Of a stretch of 64,000 bases of DNA, positions 1 through 7,558 are shown one piece after another. The notes beneath the pieces are model-generated. The model ran no database searches. It saw only the letters and a program-made list of their open reading frames with translations, and was not told the DNA's origin. The stretch's first letter is position 1; each line of letters opens with the position of its first letter. The DNA is from Sphingobium sp. YR768 (lineage in GTDB: Bacteria > Pseudomonadota > Alphaproteobacteria > Sphingomonadales > Sphingomonadaceae), in contig NZ_FOGE01000015.1 of the NCBI RefSeq assembly GCF_900111125.1, forward strand, positions 62,001 to 126,000, read 5' to 3'. The translations under genes and the position numbers were made by a program.

Positions 1-198
1 CTCGACCCGCCGGACTTCCACGCCGTGGTCGAAGTCTGGCTCGACGGCGCCTGGCACATTGTCGACGCGACCGGCCTCGCGCCGGTCGAAACCATGGTCC
101 GTATCGCCGTCGGCCGGGACGCCACCGACATCGCCTTCATGACCGCCTTCGGCAATGCGGTCATGAACGCTCAGTCGATCACGGTAACTCGACTATAG
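1..198 (+). CDS. Transglutaminase-like protein, C-terminal part
   Basis: The reading frame is open from the first base and stops at 196-198, so only the last 65 residues are here. The fragment has the second half of a transglutaminase-like (papain-fold) domain: a catalytic His in DFHAVVEV, then the Asp in HIVDATG about 18 residues on. The catalytic Cys lies upstream of the window. The tail (MVRIAVGRDATDIAF) matches the end of bacterial transglutaminase-like proteins, which are often putative cysteine proteases. Substrate unknown. Its stop overlaps the convergent lactonase gene by a few bases. Confidence 0.75.
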   Translation, partial: LDPPDFHAVVEVWLDGAWHIVDATGLAPVETMVRIAVGRDATDIAFMTAFGNAVMNAQSITVTRL

Positions 199-1188
199 AG
201 ACTGCAAAGCGATCACCGCCAGCCGGTCGGCGGATGTCAGGAACAGCCGCCCGCCGGCCGCATCGATGGCGCAATTGGCGATCGCCTTGCCGGTGCGGAT
301 CATCCCGAGCAACTGCCCGTCCGGCGCGCAGACATGCACGCCGCCCGGCCCGGTCGCAAACACATGCCCCCGCGCATCGACCTTGATCCCGTCGGGCAGG
401 CCCGGCAGCCCCTGCGCCAGTTCCGCCCGCATGTCCCGGAACAGCCGCCGCTCCGTCGCCAGCCCGTCGCCATCCAGCGCATAGGTCAGCACCTCCGGCT
501 GCCTCTCGTCCGACAGCGCCAGATAGAGGGTGCGCCCGTCCGGCGACAGGGCAACGCCATTGGGCCGCCGATGATCGCCATCCAGCAAGTTGACCGTGCC
601 GTCGGGCGCCAAGCGGTACAGCCCGCATTGGTCCAGTTCGCGCAAGGGGGACGCATCGCCCTCCGCCAGCCCATAGGTCGGATCGGTGAAGTAGATCGCC
701 CCGGACGCCGCGATGCACAGATCATTGGGGCTGTTGAAGCGCTTGCCCTCAAACCGGTCGGCCAGGATGCGGCGCTCCCCGCTGGCAAGGTCGATCCGCA
801 CGATCGCCCGCGTCCCGCTGTCCGCCGCGATCAGTGCGCCGTCTGCATCGATCGCCAGCCCGTTCAGCCCGGCTTCCCGTATCCCGGTGGGAACCGGCGT
901 CTGCAAACCCGACGGAGAAAGGAAAGGCTTCGCCCCGTCCCCCGCGCGCCAGCGATACAGGATGTTGGAGGGCGGATCGTTGAAGAACAGGCAATCCTGC
1001 CGCGCCGCCCAGACCGGCCCTTCGGCCCAGCGAAAACCGCTCGCCAGAAACTCGACGCGGGCCGATGGCGCGATGATCCGGTCCAGCCCCGGATCGATCC
1101 GCATCACGCCCGCCGCGTCCGCCGCCCGTGCAACAGCCGCGATCGGCAAACAGCCAAGCCCCGCCAGCAGCGTCCGTCGCCCGATCAT
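193..1188 (-). CDS. SMP-30/gluconolactonase family protein, exported
   Basis: A 331-residue six-bladed beta-propeller lactonase of the SMP-30/gluconolaconase/LRE family, which opens sugar lactones to aldonic acids using a bound divalent metal. Metal-site motifs are visible: the Glu in RWAEGPVW, the Asn/Asp in FNSPNDLC, and the Asp in GIKVDARG. The start ATG at 1188 overlaps the stop of the upstream oxidoreductase gene (ATGA), so translation is coupled. The N-terminus (MIGRRTLLAGLGCLPIAAVA) looks like a Tat or Sec signal with twin arginines, giving a periplasmic enzyme. Longer upstream starts would give an arginine-rich extension lying inside the previous gene and are unlikely. Inferred role: hydrolysis of the lactone made by the neighbour. 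Confidence 0.85.
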   Translation of the reverse strand: MIGRRTLLAGLGCLPIAAVARAADAAGVMRIDPGLDRIIAPSARVEFLASGFRWAEGPVWAARQDCLFFNDPPSNILYRWRAGDGAKPFLSPSGLQTPVPTGIREAGLNGLAIDADGALIAADSGTRAIVRIDLASGERRILADRFEGKRFNSPNDLCIAASGAIYFTDPTYGLAEGDASPLRELDQCGLYRLAPDGTVNLLDGDHRRPNGVALSPDGRTLYLALSDERQPEVLTYALDGDGLATERRLFRDMRAELAQGLPGLPDGIKVDARGHVFATGPGGVHVCAPDGQLLGMIRTGKAIANCAIDAAGGRLFLTSADRLAVIALQSL

Positions 1189-2282
1189 GCGCCCATCCGC
1201 ACGCTGCGCCCTTCCGCGGCCGATCGATAGATCGCCTCGATCACCCGCAGATCGGCCAGCCCTTCCTCGCCTGGCACGATCGGCGTCGTCCCGCGCTGGA
1301 TGCATTCGGCCAGATGATCGAGTTGGCCCGCAAACTGGTTCTTCGCCGGCGCGGGCAAAGTGCGTGGCGCGGTCACGCCATCCTTGCGGATCGTCATGCT
1401 CTGCCCGCTATAGGGTGTCGCCGGTTCCATATCGATCCACCCCTGCGTGCCGATCACGCGATAGCCATTATGCCCCGAACTATAGCTGGAAATGCAGTTG
1501 GCGATGATCCCCGACGGGAAGCGCAGCATGAAATTGATCCGGTCCTCCACCGTGACAAAGCGCGGATCGTTGCGGTCCGTACTCTCCACTGCGCTCACCT
1601 CCACCGGCTCCTCCCCGGTCAGGTAGCGCGCCGCGTTCAGGCTGTAGATGCCGATATCCATCAGCGATCCGCCGCCGGACAAAGGCTTGTCCAGCCGCCA
1701 CTGATTGGGCTGCGCCGAAAAGCCATGCTCGGCCGTGATCAGTCGCGTCGGCCCGACATGCCCGCCCCGTGCCAACTCGATCGCCAGCCGGTTATAGGGC
1801 TCGAACCGCGATCGATATCCGATCATCAGCTTCTTGCCGGCCTTGGCGCAGGCGGCGATCATCGCCTCGCATTCCGCCGCCGACACCGCCATCGGCTTTT
1901 CGCATAGCACATGCTTGCCCGCCTGCGCGGCGCGGATCACATATTCCGCATGCAGGCTGTTGGGCAGCACGACATAGACGGCGTCGATATCGGGATTGTC
2001 GCGAATGCGATCGAAATCGGCATAGCTATAGCGGTGCGTCGCCGGGATGTCGTACTGATCGCCATATTGGGCCAGCTTGGCCGGCGTCCCGCTGACCAGC
2101 GCAACCAGTTTCGCCTGATCGCACCCCGCGAAATTGGGCATGATCTGCCGCGTCGCATAGGAACCAAGCCCCACGATCGCATAACCGATCCGGCGCGACG
2201 CCGCGAAGGCGGGGCCAGCCATGCCGGCCAGCGCCAGTCCCGCGCCGAAACCGCCCATCATTTCCCGTCTCGATCGGTCCAC
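1185..2282 (-). CDS. Gfo/Idh/MocA oxidoreductase (glucose-fructose oxidoreductase-like), Tat-exported
   Basis: A 365-residue NAD(P)-dependent sugar oxidoreductase. The Rossmann motif GLGSYA is at about residues 38-43 and the family hallmark EKP at about 128-130. I chose a GTG start at 2282 because a GGAGAAGG ribosome site lies 5 bases upstream and because it yields an N-terminus with SRRE followed by a hydrophobic stretch ending PAFAA, a convincing Tat signal. An ATG at 2261 would remove the twin arginines. Zymomonas Gfo is likewise Tat-exported with tightly bound NADP. Inferred role: periplasmic aldose oxidation to a lactone, followed by the coupled lactonase gene. The exact sugar cannot be read from the sequence. 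Confidence 0.85.
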   Translation of the reverse strand: MDRSRREMMGGFGAGLALAGMAGPAFAASRRIGYAIVGLGSYATRQIMPNFAGCDQAKLVALVSGTPAKLAQYGDQYDIPATHRYSYADFDRIRDNPDIDAVYVVLPNSLHAEYVIRAAQAGKHVLCEKPMAVSAAECEAMIAACAKAGKKLMIGYRSRFEPYNRLAIELARGGHVGPTRLITAEHGFSAQPNQWRLDKPLSGGGSLMDIGIYSLNAARYLTGEEPVEVSAVESTDRNDPRFVTVEDRINFMLRFPSGIIANCISSYSSGHNGYRVIGTQGWIDMEPATPYSGQSMTIRKDGVTAPRTLPAPAKNQFAGQLDHLAECIQRGTTPIVPGEEGLADLRVIEAIYRSAAEGRSVRMGA

Positions 2283-2310
2283 GCCGCCTTCTCCAACGGC
2301 TAGAGGAATG

Positions 2311-2592
2311 TCAGTCGGCGGCGTGGCCCAGCGTCGGGCGCATCCAGCCGAAATGCCCGGCGGCAATCGCCACCTGGGTCCGGTTGCGGACATTCAGCTT
2401 GCGCATCAGCGCGGTCATATGAACCTTCACCGTCGCCTCCGCCATGCCCAGTTCATAGGCGATCTGCTTGTTCAACAGGCCCGAATGCACGCAGCGCATG
2501 ACCTTGATCTGGGTCGGCGTAAGGTGCGGGGGTTCCGGGGCGTAGCGATCCTGACGATCGGGTATATGGTGCAAATCCGTCGCGATATGCAT
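2311..2592 (-). CDS. Solo LuxR-type HTH regulator, 93 aa
   Basis: A complete GerE/LuxR DNA-binding domain (about residues 24-80, LTPTQIKVMRCVHSGLLNKQ then a typical recognition helix and AEATVKVHM) with only a 23-residue N-terminus and no receiver, autoinducer or PAS domain. The start has a GGGAGAGG ribosome site 4 bases upstream, so this is not simply the tail of a longer gene. It lies just before the oxidoreductase-lactonase pair on the same strand and is divergent from gntP. Such orphan domains may act as constitutive or protein-controlled regulators. Its target here is unknown, but the divergent spacer is the obvious candidate. Confidence 0.75.
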   Translation of the reverse strand: MHIATDLHHIPDRQDRYAPEPPHLTPTQIKVMRCVHSGLLNKQIAYELGMAEATVKVHMTALMRKLNVRNRTQVAIAAGHFGWMRPTLGHAAD

Positions 2593-2652
2593 CGATCCTC
2601 TCCCTTTTCGATCTGCCGAGGCAGCCCCATCTTGGCCGGACTGTCCTTAGAT

Positions 2653-2668
2653 TCGTTAGCGCTAACGA
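2653..2668. promoter_or_regulatory. Perfect 16-bp palindrome, LacI-type operator
   Basis: TCGTTAGCGCTAACGA is a perfect inverted repeat in the spacer between the divergent solo LuxR gene and gntP. The core TTAGCGCTAA has the shape of LacI-family operators used for sugar regulons in Caulobacter, Xanthomonas and relatives. No LacI-family gene lies in the window, so the regulator would act from elsewhere. The nearby GntR protein usually recognises a different motif (TNGTNNNACNA). The site is 61 bases from the LuxR start and 217 from gntP. Confidence 0.7.
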
Positions 2669-2885
2669 TAGTGGAATCAGTCAGACAGGTTCAAGCAAAA
2701 ATTCGCGTGAATCGGGATTTATTCTAGTTTAACCCGAAATTCCGCGTATAAGCTGTCTAACAGATTTTCGGGATTCGCCCGTCGGATCATCGATCGAACA
2801 AAGTCAGGGAGAGGGTGGGGATGGCGTTACCATTTCGTCGATCGGCAGCATGCGGACCAGTTCTGATCCGTCAGGAGGCGCGCCG

Positions 2886-4232
2886 ATGACGCCTGCCGAC
2901 TATCGCCTGCTGATCGCCGCCATCATCGGCATTGCCCTTTCCATCGCCCTGATCATTCGCGGCCGCCTGCACCCCTTTGTCGGCTTGCTCTGCGGCGCCT
3001 TCACCGTCGGCCTGATCGCCGGCCTGCCGATGGAGGACACGGCCAAGGCGGTTGAGAAGGGCGCGGGCAGTATCCTCGGCGGCACCGGCCTCGTCGTGGC
3101 ATTGGGCCTGGGCCTCGGCGCGATGCTGCAATTGTCGGACGGCGCCGGCGGCCTCGCCCGCGCGGCGTTGCGTATCTCGGGCGTAAAGGGCGCCCCTTGG
3201 GCCAGCCTGTTCACCGCCATCGTCATCGGCCTGCCGCTCTTCTTCGAAACCGGCCTCGTCCTGCTGCTGCCGATCGTTGCGTCGGCCGCCGCCGCGCTCC
3301 CTGCCGGACAGAATGGCGATACGGCAAAGCTCAAACTGATGCTGCCCGCGCTGTCGGGCCTGTCGGTGGTCCATGCGCTGGTGCCGCCGCATCCCGGCCC
3401 CTTGCTCGCGGTCAACGCGCTCGGCGCCAATCTCGGCCTCGCCCTCGTCTATGGCCTGATCGTCGGCATCCCCACCGCGATCATCGCCGGTCCCGTGCTC
3501 GCCCGCTTCACCGCCCCCGGTGTAAAGCTCAACCCGCCCTTGCTCGATCCGGTGAAGGTCGATGTCGCCACCCCTTCGGTCGGCCGCGCGCTGGCCGCCG
3601 TGCTGCTGCCGGTCGTCCTGATCGCCGCCGGACAGGCGGTGGCGCTGCTGCCACCCGCCGTCGCGCCGCATTTCCACTGGCTCGGCTGGGTCAGCGATCC
3701 CGTCGTCGCGCTGCTGATCGCGGTGCTGGTCGCGCTGCCTCTGTTGTTCGGCCGCCGCATCACCGACGCGAAGATTCAGAACGCCATCTGGTCCGAAGCG
3801 ATGATCCCGGCCGGCGGCATCATCCTGGCGATCGGCGCGGGCGGCGCGCTCAAGCAGGTGCTGGTCACGGCGGGCCTCTCCGACCTGCTGGTCCGATTCG
3901 CCGCAGGCGGCGCGATTTCGCCGATCCTGCTCGCGTGGGGCGTGTCGGTCTGCATCCGCCTCGCCACCGGTTCGGCCACGGTTGCCACCATCACCACCGC
4001 GGGCGTGATGCAGGGGCTGGTCGCCGCATCGGGCGTGGAGCCCGAATGGATGGTGCTGGCGATCGGCGCGGGCTCGCTCTTCTTCTCCCACGTCAACGAT
4101 CCCGGCTTCTGGCTGGTCAAATCCTATCTCGGCACGGACATGTCCGGCACGTTCAAGACCTGGTCGATCATGGAAACCGTGGTCGCGGTGGTCGGCCTGC
4201 TCCTCGTGCTTGTCGCGAGCAGCATCTTCTGA
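2886..4232 (+). CDS. gntP: GntP-family gluconate/sugar-acid permease
   Basis: A 448-residue polytopic membrane protein of the GntP (gluconate:H+ symporter) family, with about 12 hydrophobic segments. It has typical family stretches: IIRGRLHPFVGLLCGAF near the N-terminus, GLPLFFETGLVLLLP about residues 117-131, VPPHPGPLLAV, and FSHVNDPGFWLVKSY near the C-terminus. The ATG at 2886 has an ideal AGGAGG site 7 bases upstream, so it was preferred to the longer reading at 2850. It is followed by a GntR regulator and faces the periplasmic oxidoreductase and lactonase. Together these suggest sugar oxidation outside the cytoplasm followed by uptake of the acid. The exact substrate is not proved. Confidence 0.9.
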   Translation: MTPADYRLLIAAIIGIALSIALIIRGRLHPFVGLLCGAFTVGLIAGLPMEDTAKAVEKGAGSILGGTGLVVALGLGLGAMLQLSDGAGGLARAALRISGVKGAPWASLFTAIVIGLPLFFETGLVLLLPIVASAAAALPAGQNGDTAKLKLMLPALSGLSVVHALVPPHPGPLLAVNALGANLGLALVYGLIVGIPTAIIAGPVLARFTAPGVKLNPPLLDPVKVDVATPSVGRALAAVLLPVVLIAAGQAVALLPPAVAPHFHWLGWVSDPVVALLIAVLVALPLLFGRRITDAKIQNAIWSEAMIPAGGIILAIGAGGALKQVLVTAGLSDLLVRFAAGGAISPILLAWGVSVCIRLATGSATVATITTAGVMQGLVAASGVEPEWMVLAIGAGSLFFSHVNDPGFWLVKSYLGTDMSGTFKTWSIMETVVAVVGLLLVLVASSIF

Positions 4233-4246
4233 CTAGGAGGCACAGA

Positions 4247-4279
4247 ATGTTGCCCAGCGATCCACAGGTGCGCCGATGA
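4247..4279 (+). CDS. 10-codon leader ORF coupled to gntR
   Basis: After gntP there is a textbook AGGAGG (4235-4240) six bases before an ATG. The ATG opens a 10-codon frame (MLPSDPQVRR) whose TGA overlaps the ATG of the GntR gene (ATGA). The GntR frame itself has no start codon near that ribosome site, so ribosomes are expected to load on the mini-ORF and reinitiate on gntR. Whether the peptide has any role is unknown. Confidence 0.5.
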   Translation: MLPSDPQVRR

Positions 4280-4953
4280 ACCAGGTCCGGCTGTCCGACC
4301 ATGCCTATGCCGGCATTGTCGAGATCATCAACGACCAGGATCTGGAAGTCGGCGCCCGCCTGCCGTCGGAGGCGGCGCTGGCCGAGCGGTTCGGCGTATC
4401 CCGCGCGATCGTGCGCGAAGCGCTGGTCCGCCTCGCTTCGGACGGCATTACCGAAGCGCGCCGGGGCGCCGGCTCCTTCGTGAAGAGCCGCCCGTCGCAG
4501 CGCCTCGCCGCCTTCATGCCCGCGACCGAACTGCCCGCGACGCTGGGCAGCTATGAAGTCCGCTTCGTGCTGGAGGCGGAGGCTGCGCGCCTCGCCGCCA
4601 CCCGCCGCAGCGCGCTGGAAATGGCGCATGTCGAGGAAGGGATGGAGATGCTGCGCATCGCTCTCCTGTCGAGCGAACCCGCCCACGCCGAGGATATGGA
4701 ACTGCACCGCCGCATTGCCGAGGCGACCGGCAACCCGGCCTTCCTGATCGCCTTCGACGCGCTCCATGCCGATGTCGACAAGATCATGCGCGCCGGCGTC
4801 GACATCAGTCGCTCCCGCCCGCCCGAAGTGATCGCGACGATGCTGCGCGAACATCAACAGATCGTCGCCGCCATCCGCGCCCAGGACTCCGAAGGCGCCG
4901 CGCTCGCGATGCGTTGGCATTTGTGGGAAGGGCGGCGGCGGTTGATGCCTTGA
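4276..4953 (+). CDS. GntR-family (FadR subfamily) transcriptional regulator
   Basis: A 225-residue repressor-type protein. The winged helix is at residues 1-70 (SEAALAERFGVSRAIVREAL, then the wing EARRGAGSFV). An all-helical FCD effector domain follows, with metal/ligand-site residues in ELHRRIAEATGN and, near the C-terminus, REHQQIVAAIRAQD and MRWHL. FadR/FCD regulators commonly answer to organic or sugar acids, which fits the adjacent GntP permease. It is translated through a short leader ORF. It probably controls the gntP unit. Which of the two regulators near this locus binds which site is not visible. Confidence 0.88.
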   Translation: MNQVRLSDHAYAGIVEIINDQDLEVGARLPSEAALAERFGVSRAIVREALVRLASDGITEARRGAGSFVKSRPSQRLAAFMPATELPATLGSYEVRFVLEAEAARLAATRRSALEMAHVEEGMEMLRIALLSSEPAHAEDMELHRRIAEATGNPAFLIAFDALHADVDKIMRAGVDISRSRPPEVIATMLREHQQIVAAIRAQDSEGAALAMRWHLWEGRRRLMP

Positions 4954-4974
4954 AGGTACGGACGATTTTGGGTG

Positions 4975-5126
4975 GCTAGAGCGGGATGACTTCACATTGA
5001 ATCGTCATTGCGAGCGCAGCGAAGCAATCCATGAGCGCGCCATTGGATTGGTTGGGCTTTGCTCGCCTTCGGCCCGCTGCGCTCGCAATGACGGCGTGGG
5101 TCAAGTCAATCTCATCTCACTCTAGC
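4975..5126. repeat. Palindromic intergenic repeat
   Basis: The 327-base spacer between gntR and the next gene is mostly filled by one dyad element. Outer ends read GCTAGAGCGGGATGA (left) and its near complement ending CTCTAGC (right). A perfect 19-bp inverted pair, CGTCATTGCGAGCGCAGCG at 5003-5021 and its complement at 5075-5093, lies inside. The CGTCATTGCGAGC core is a widespread dispersed repeat in alphaproteobacteria. It could fold into a long hairpin and may help end gntR transcription. No gene is seen in the spacer. Confidence 0.75.
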
Positions 5127-5280
5127 GGAGGGTGCAGTTTTGCTCCCCTTTCCGCAAGCGAGATCATTGCAAAAGGCTGTTGGTGCTGATTTGCTGCCGT
5201 CGCAGTGGGGGATTGGAATTTCCATGGGAAGCATCATGGAGCATTTTGCATCTGCGCCCGCCCTGTCCTATAAGGGCGGC

Positions 5281-5760
5281 ATGGCGATCTTTCCCCGTCC
5301 CGTTTCCCCAAAAAGTGCGCTCGGCGACTTCTGGGGCTATTTCAAACAGCAGCGGCAGCATAAATGGCCGTTGCTGGGCCTGTCGATCGCCCTGACATGG
5401 GTGATTATCTGGACGTTCGTCATCGACGCGAACACCAATACGATGCCGACGCGCAACAAGATCATCTATGTGCAAAGCTGGGATGCGAACCGGTCCGACG
5501 CAGCGGTGATTTTGCAGCAGAAGATCGATTTCGCCAAGCGCGAATCGGCGCTGGTCAAGCAGCAGAAGAAGATGCAGGGCTTTGCCGACGCCTTCGGTAT
5601 CGAATGGCGGGAGGAAGAAGCCCGTAACTCCGCCAAACGCAAGGAAGCGGTGAAGGCCATCGACGCGCTGCTGGACGACCGGCTGGCCAAGGCGGAAGCG
5701 GCGGAAAAGACCGCGCCCAAAACCGCTGCTGCACCGTCGGCCGGAGCCGCGCAGCCCTGA
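5281..5760 (+). CDS. Conserved membrane-anchored hypothetical protein before ribD
   Basis: A 159-residue protein with a short cytoplasmic N-terminus (MAIFPRPVSPKSALGDFW), one membrane segment at about residues 32-53 (LLGLSIALTWVIIWTFVI), and a C-terminal half rich in Lys, Glu and Ala that is probably helical or coiled-coil and ends in an Ala/Pro tail. I do not recognise a named family. The frame is open from 5140, with another ATG at 5224. I prefer 5281 because the conserved-looking part begins there and AAGGGCGG precedes it. It abuts ribD closely and probably shares its transcript. No link to riboflavin is evident from its sequence. Confidence 0.65.
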   Translation: MAIFPRPVSPKSALGDFWGYFKQQRQHKWPLLGLSIALTWVIIWTFVIDANTNTMPTRNKIIYVQSWDANRSDAAVILQQKIDFAKRESALVKQQKKMQGFADAFGIEWREEEARNSAKRKEAVKAIDALLDDRLAKAEAAEKTAPKTAAAPSAGAAQP

Positions 5761-5807
5761 GCAAGCCGCCCCTGCCCGCAACGACCGCCGCGCAGGACCG
5801 GCGCTAT

Positions 5808-6761
5808 ATGGCCGCCGCCATCGCGCTGTCGGGGCGCGGGCGCGGCCTTTCCACCCCCAATCCCAATGTCGGCTGCCTGATCGTGAAGGACGGGCATGTC
5901 GTCGGGCGCGGCTGGACCCAGAAAGGCGGCCGCCCCCATGCCGAGGCGCAGGCGCTGGAACAGGCGATGGACCGGGCGCGCGGGGCCACCGCCTATGTGA
6001 CGCTGGAACCCTGTTTTCACCTCAGCCCGCGCGGGCCGCGCTGCGCCGACCTGATGGCCCGTGCCGGCGTCGCGCGGGTGGTGATCGCGCTGCGCGATCC
6101 CGATCCGCGCACCGACGGGCAAGGCGCGGCCTGGCTGCGCGACCGGGGCATTGTCGTCGAAATGGGGCTGATGGCGCAGGAAGCGGCGGAGGCGATGGCG
6201 GGGTTCGTGCTGCGCCAGACGCTGGGGCGGCCGCATGTGACGCTGAAGCTCGGCCTCTCGCTCGACGGGCGGATCGCGCTGGCGGACGGATCCAGCCGCT
6301 GGATCACCGGGCCGGATGCCCGCGCGCATGCGCATATGGAGCGGGCGCGGCATGACGCGATATTGGTAGGCGGCGGCACGCTGCGCGCCGACGCGCCCAG
6401 GTTGGATGTGCGGCTGGCGGGGCTGGAGGATCGTTCGCCGCGCCGGTTGCTGCTGACGCGCGGGAATGCGCCCGACGGCTGGAGCCGGATCGGCGCGCCG
6501 GAAGAGATCGCGACGCTCGATCGGGTCGATCATCTGCTGGTGGAGGGCGGCGCGGAAACGGCCGCCGCTTTCCTGCGGGACGATCTGGTAGACCGGTTGA
6601 TGCTCTATCGTGCACCGATCATCGTGGGCGCGGGGCTGGCGGGGATCGGCGACATTGGCCTCGCCGACCTGCCGCACGCGCATGGCCGCTGGCGCATGAG
6701 CGACGCGCGCGCTCTGGGTGTCGACCGGCTGGAGGTTTACGAGCGGACGCGGAGCGCCTAG
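5808..6761 (+). CDS. ribD: Riboflavin biosynthesis deaminase/reductase RibD
   Basis: A bifunctional enzyme of riboflavin synthesis. The N-terminal CDA-type deaminase has a zinc site (His/Glu in GGRPHAEAQAL, then Cys in TLEPCFH and GPRCADLM). The C-terminal reductase domain begins near residue 140 (VTLKLGLSLDGRIALADG) and uses NADPH. Length (317) is slightly short for the family. Most homologues carry several residues before the YMAAAI motif, and here those codons (DRRYM) exist upstream without an ATG, GTG or TTG, so translation may really begin at a non-standard codon. ATG 5808 is the only standard choice. First recognisable enzyme gene of the rib cluster. Confidence 0.92.
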   Translation: MAAAIALSGRGRGLSTPNPNVGCLIVKDGHVVGRGWTQKGGRPHAEAQALEQAMDRARGATAYVTLEPCFHLSPRGPRCADLMARAGVARVVIALRDPDPRTDGQGAAWLRDRGIVVEMGLMAQEAAEAMAGFVLRQTLGRPHVTLKLGLSLDGRIALADGSSRWITGPDARAHAHMERARHDAILVGGGTLRADAPRLDVRLAGLEDRSPRRLLLTRGNAPDGWSRIGAPEEIATLDRVDHLLVEGGAETAAAFLRDDLVDRLMLYRAPIIVGAGLAGIGDIGLADLPHAHGRWRMSDARALGVDRLEVYERTRSA

Positions 6762-6779
6762 ATCAGCCCCGAACTCACC

Positions 6780-6874
6780 CGTTCGGGCTGAGCGAAGTCG
6801 AAGCCCATGGCTGAGCGAAGCGAAGACACCTCCCTGCGTTCGGTGCTGCCCTTCGACTTCGCTCAGGGCGAACG
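6780..6874. repeat. REP-like palindrome between ribD and ribE
   Basis: Two 24-base arms, CGTTCGGGCTGAGCGAAGTC... at 6780-6803 and its near complement (two mismatches) at 6851-6874, enclose a third partial copy (GGCTGAGCGAAGCGAAG). This GAGCGAAGTCGAAG sequence is a familiar dispersed repeat in sphingomonad genomes. It fills the ribD-ribE gap and would form a stable hairpin in a joint transcript, possibly adjusting expression of the two genes. Confidence 0.75.
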
Positions 6875-6891
6875 GAAGATTGGATTGGCAC

Positions 6892-7503
6892 ATGTTCACC
6901 GGCATCATCACCGACATCGGCACCATCCGCAGCCATGAGCAGCGCGGCGACCTGCGGCTGGTCATCGGCTGCACCTATGCAATGGATGGCGTGGCGATCG
7001 GCGCGTCGATCGCCTGTTCGGGCGCGTGCCTGACGGTGGTGGAAAAGGGCGCGGACTGGTTCGCGGTCGACCTGTCGGCGGAAACCGTCGCCCGCACCGC
7101 GCCGGGCCTGTGGGCAGAGGGTGGCCGGCTGAATCTGGAGCGCGCGCTGAAGGTCGGCGACGAACTGGGCGGGCATATCGTGACCGGCCATGTCGACGGC
7201 ATCGGCCATCTGGTGTCGGCAACCCGCGAAGGCGATTCGACCCGGCTGGTCATCCGCGCGCCACAGGAACTGGCGGCGGCGCTGGCGGCCAAGGGATCGA
7301 TCACGGTCGACGGCATTTCGCTGACGGTGAATGCGGTCGAGGATCAGGCCGATGGCAGCGTGCATTTCGGCCTGAACATCATTCCGCATACCGCCGCCGC
7401 GACCACGCTGGACCAGTTGGCCGAAGGTCGTGCCTTCAATCTGGAGATTGATGTGCTGGCCCGCTATCTGGACCGGATGCAGAGCCTGCGCTCCAGGGCA
7501 TAA
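6892..7503 (+). CDS. ribE: Riboflavin synthase alpha chain
   Basis: A 203-residue protein built of two lumazine-binding repeats. It starts with the signature MFTGIITDIGTI. The second repeat begins near residue 97 (GGHIVTGHVDGIGHL). Further family residues are GACLTVVE in the first repeat and the paired GISLTVNAVE in the second. It joins two molecules of 6,7-dimethyl-8-ribityllumazine to give riboflavin and the recycled pyrimidine, working as a trimer in the cytoplasm. The ATG at 6892 directly gives the universal N-terminus. It follows the palindromic repeat and precedes the separately promoted ribB. Confidence 0.95.
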   Translation: MFTGIITDIGTIRSHEQRGDLRLVIGCTYAMDGVAIGASIACSGACLTVVEKGADWFAVDLSAETVARTAPGLWAEGGRLNLERALKVGDELGGHIVTGHVDGIGHLVSATREGDSTRLVIRAPQELAAALAAKGSITVDGISLTVNAVEDQADGSVHFGLNIIPHTAAATTLDQLAEGRAFNLEIDVLARYLDRMQSLRSRA

Positions 7504-7558
7504 TCCTGTTAGTGGCGATAGAATAACCGGGAGACGCGCTCTTATTGTGATTTCTCAC

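Noticed and set aside
2871-4091. 406-residue frame opposite gntP
   Set aside because: Composition is Gln/Arg/Asp-rich and low in complexity, typical of the complement of a hydrophobic gene.
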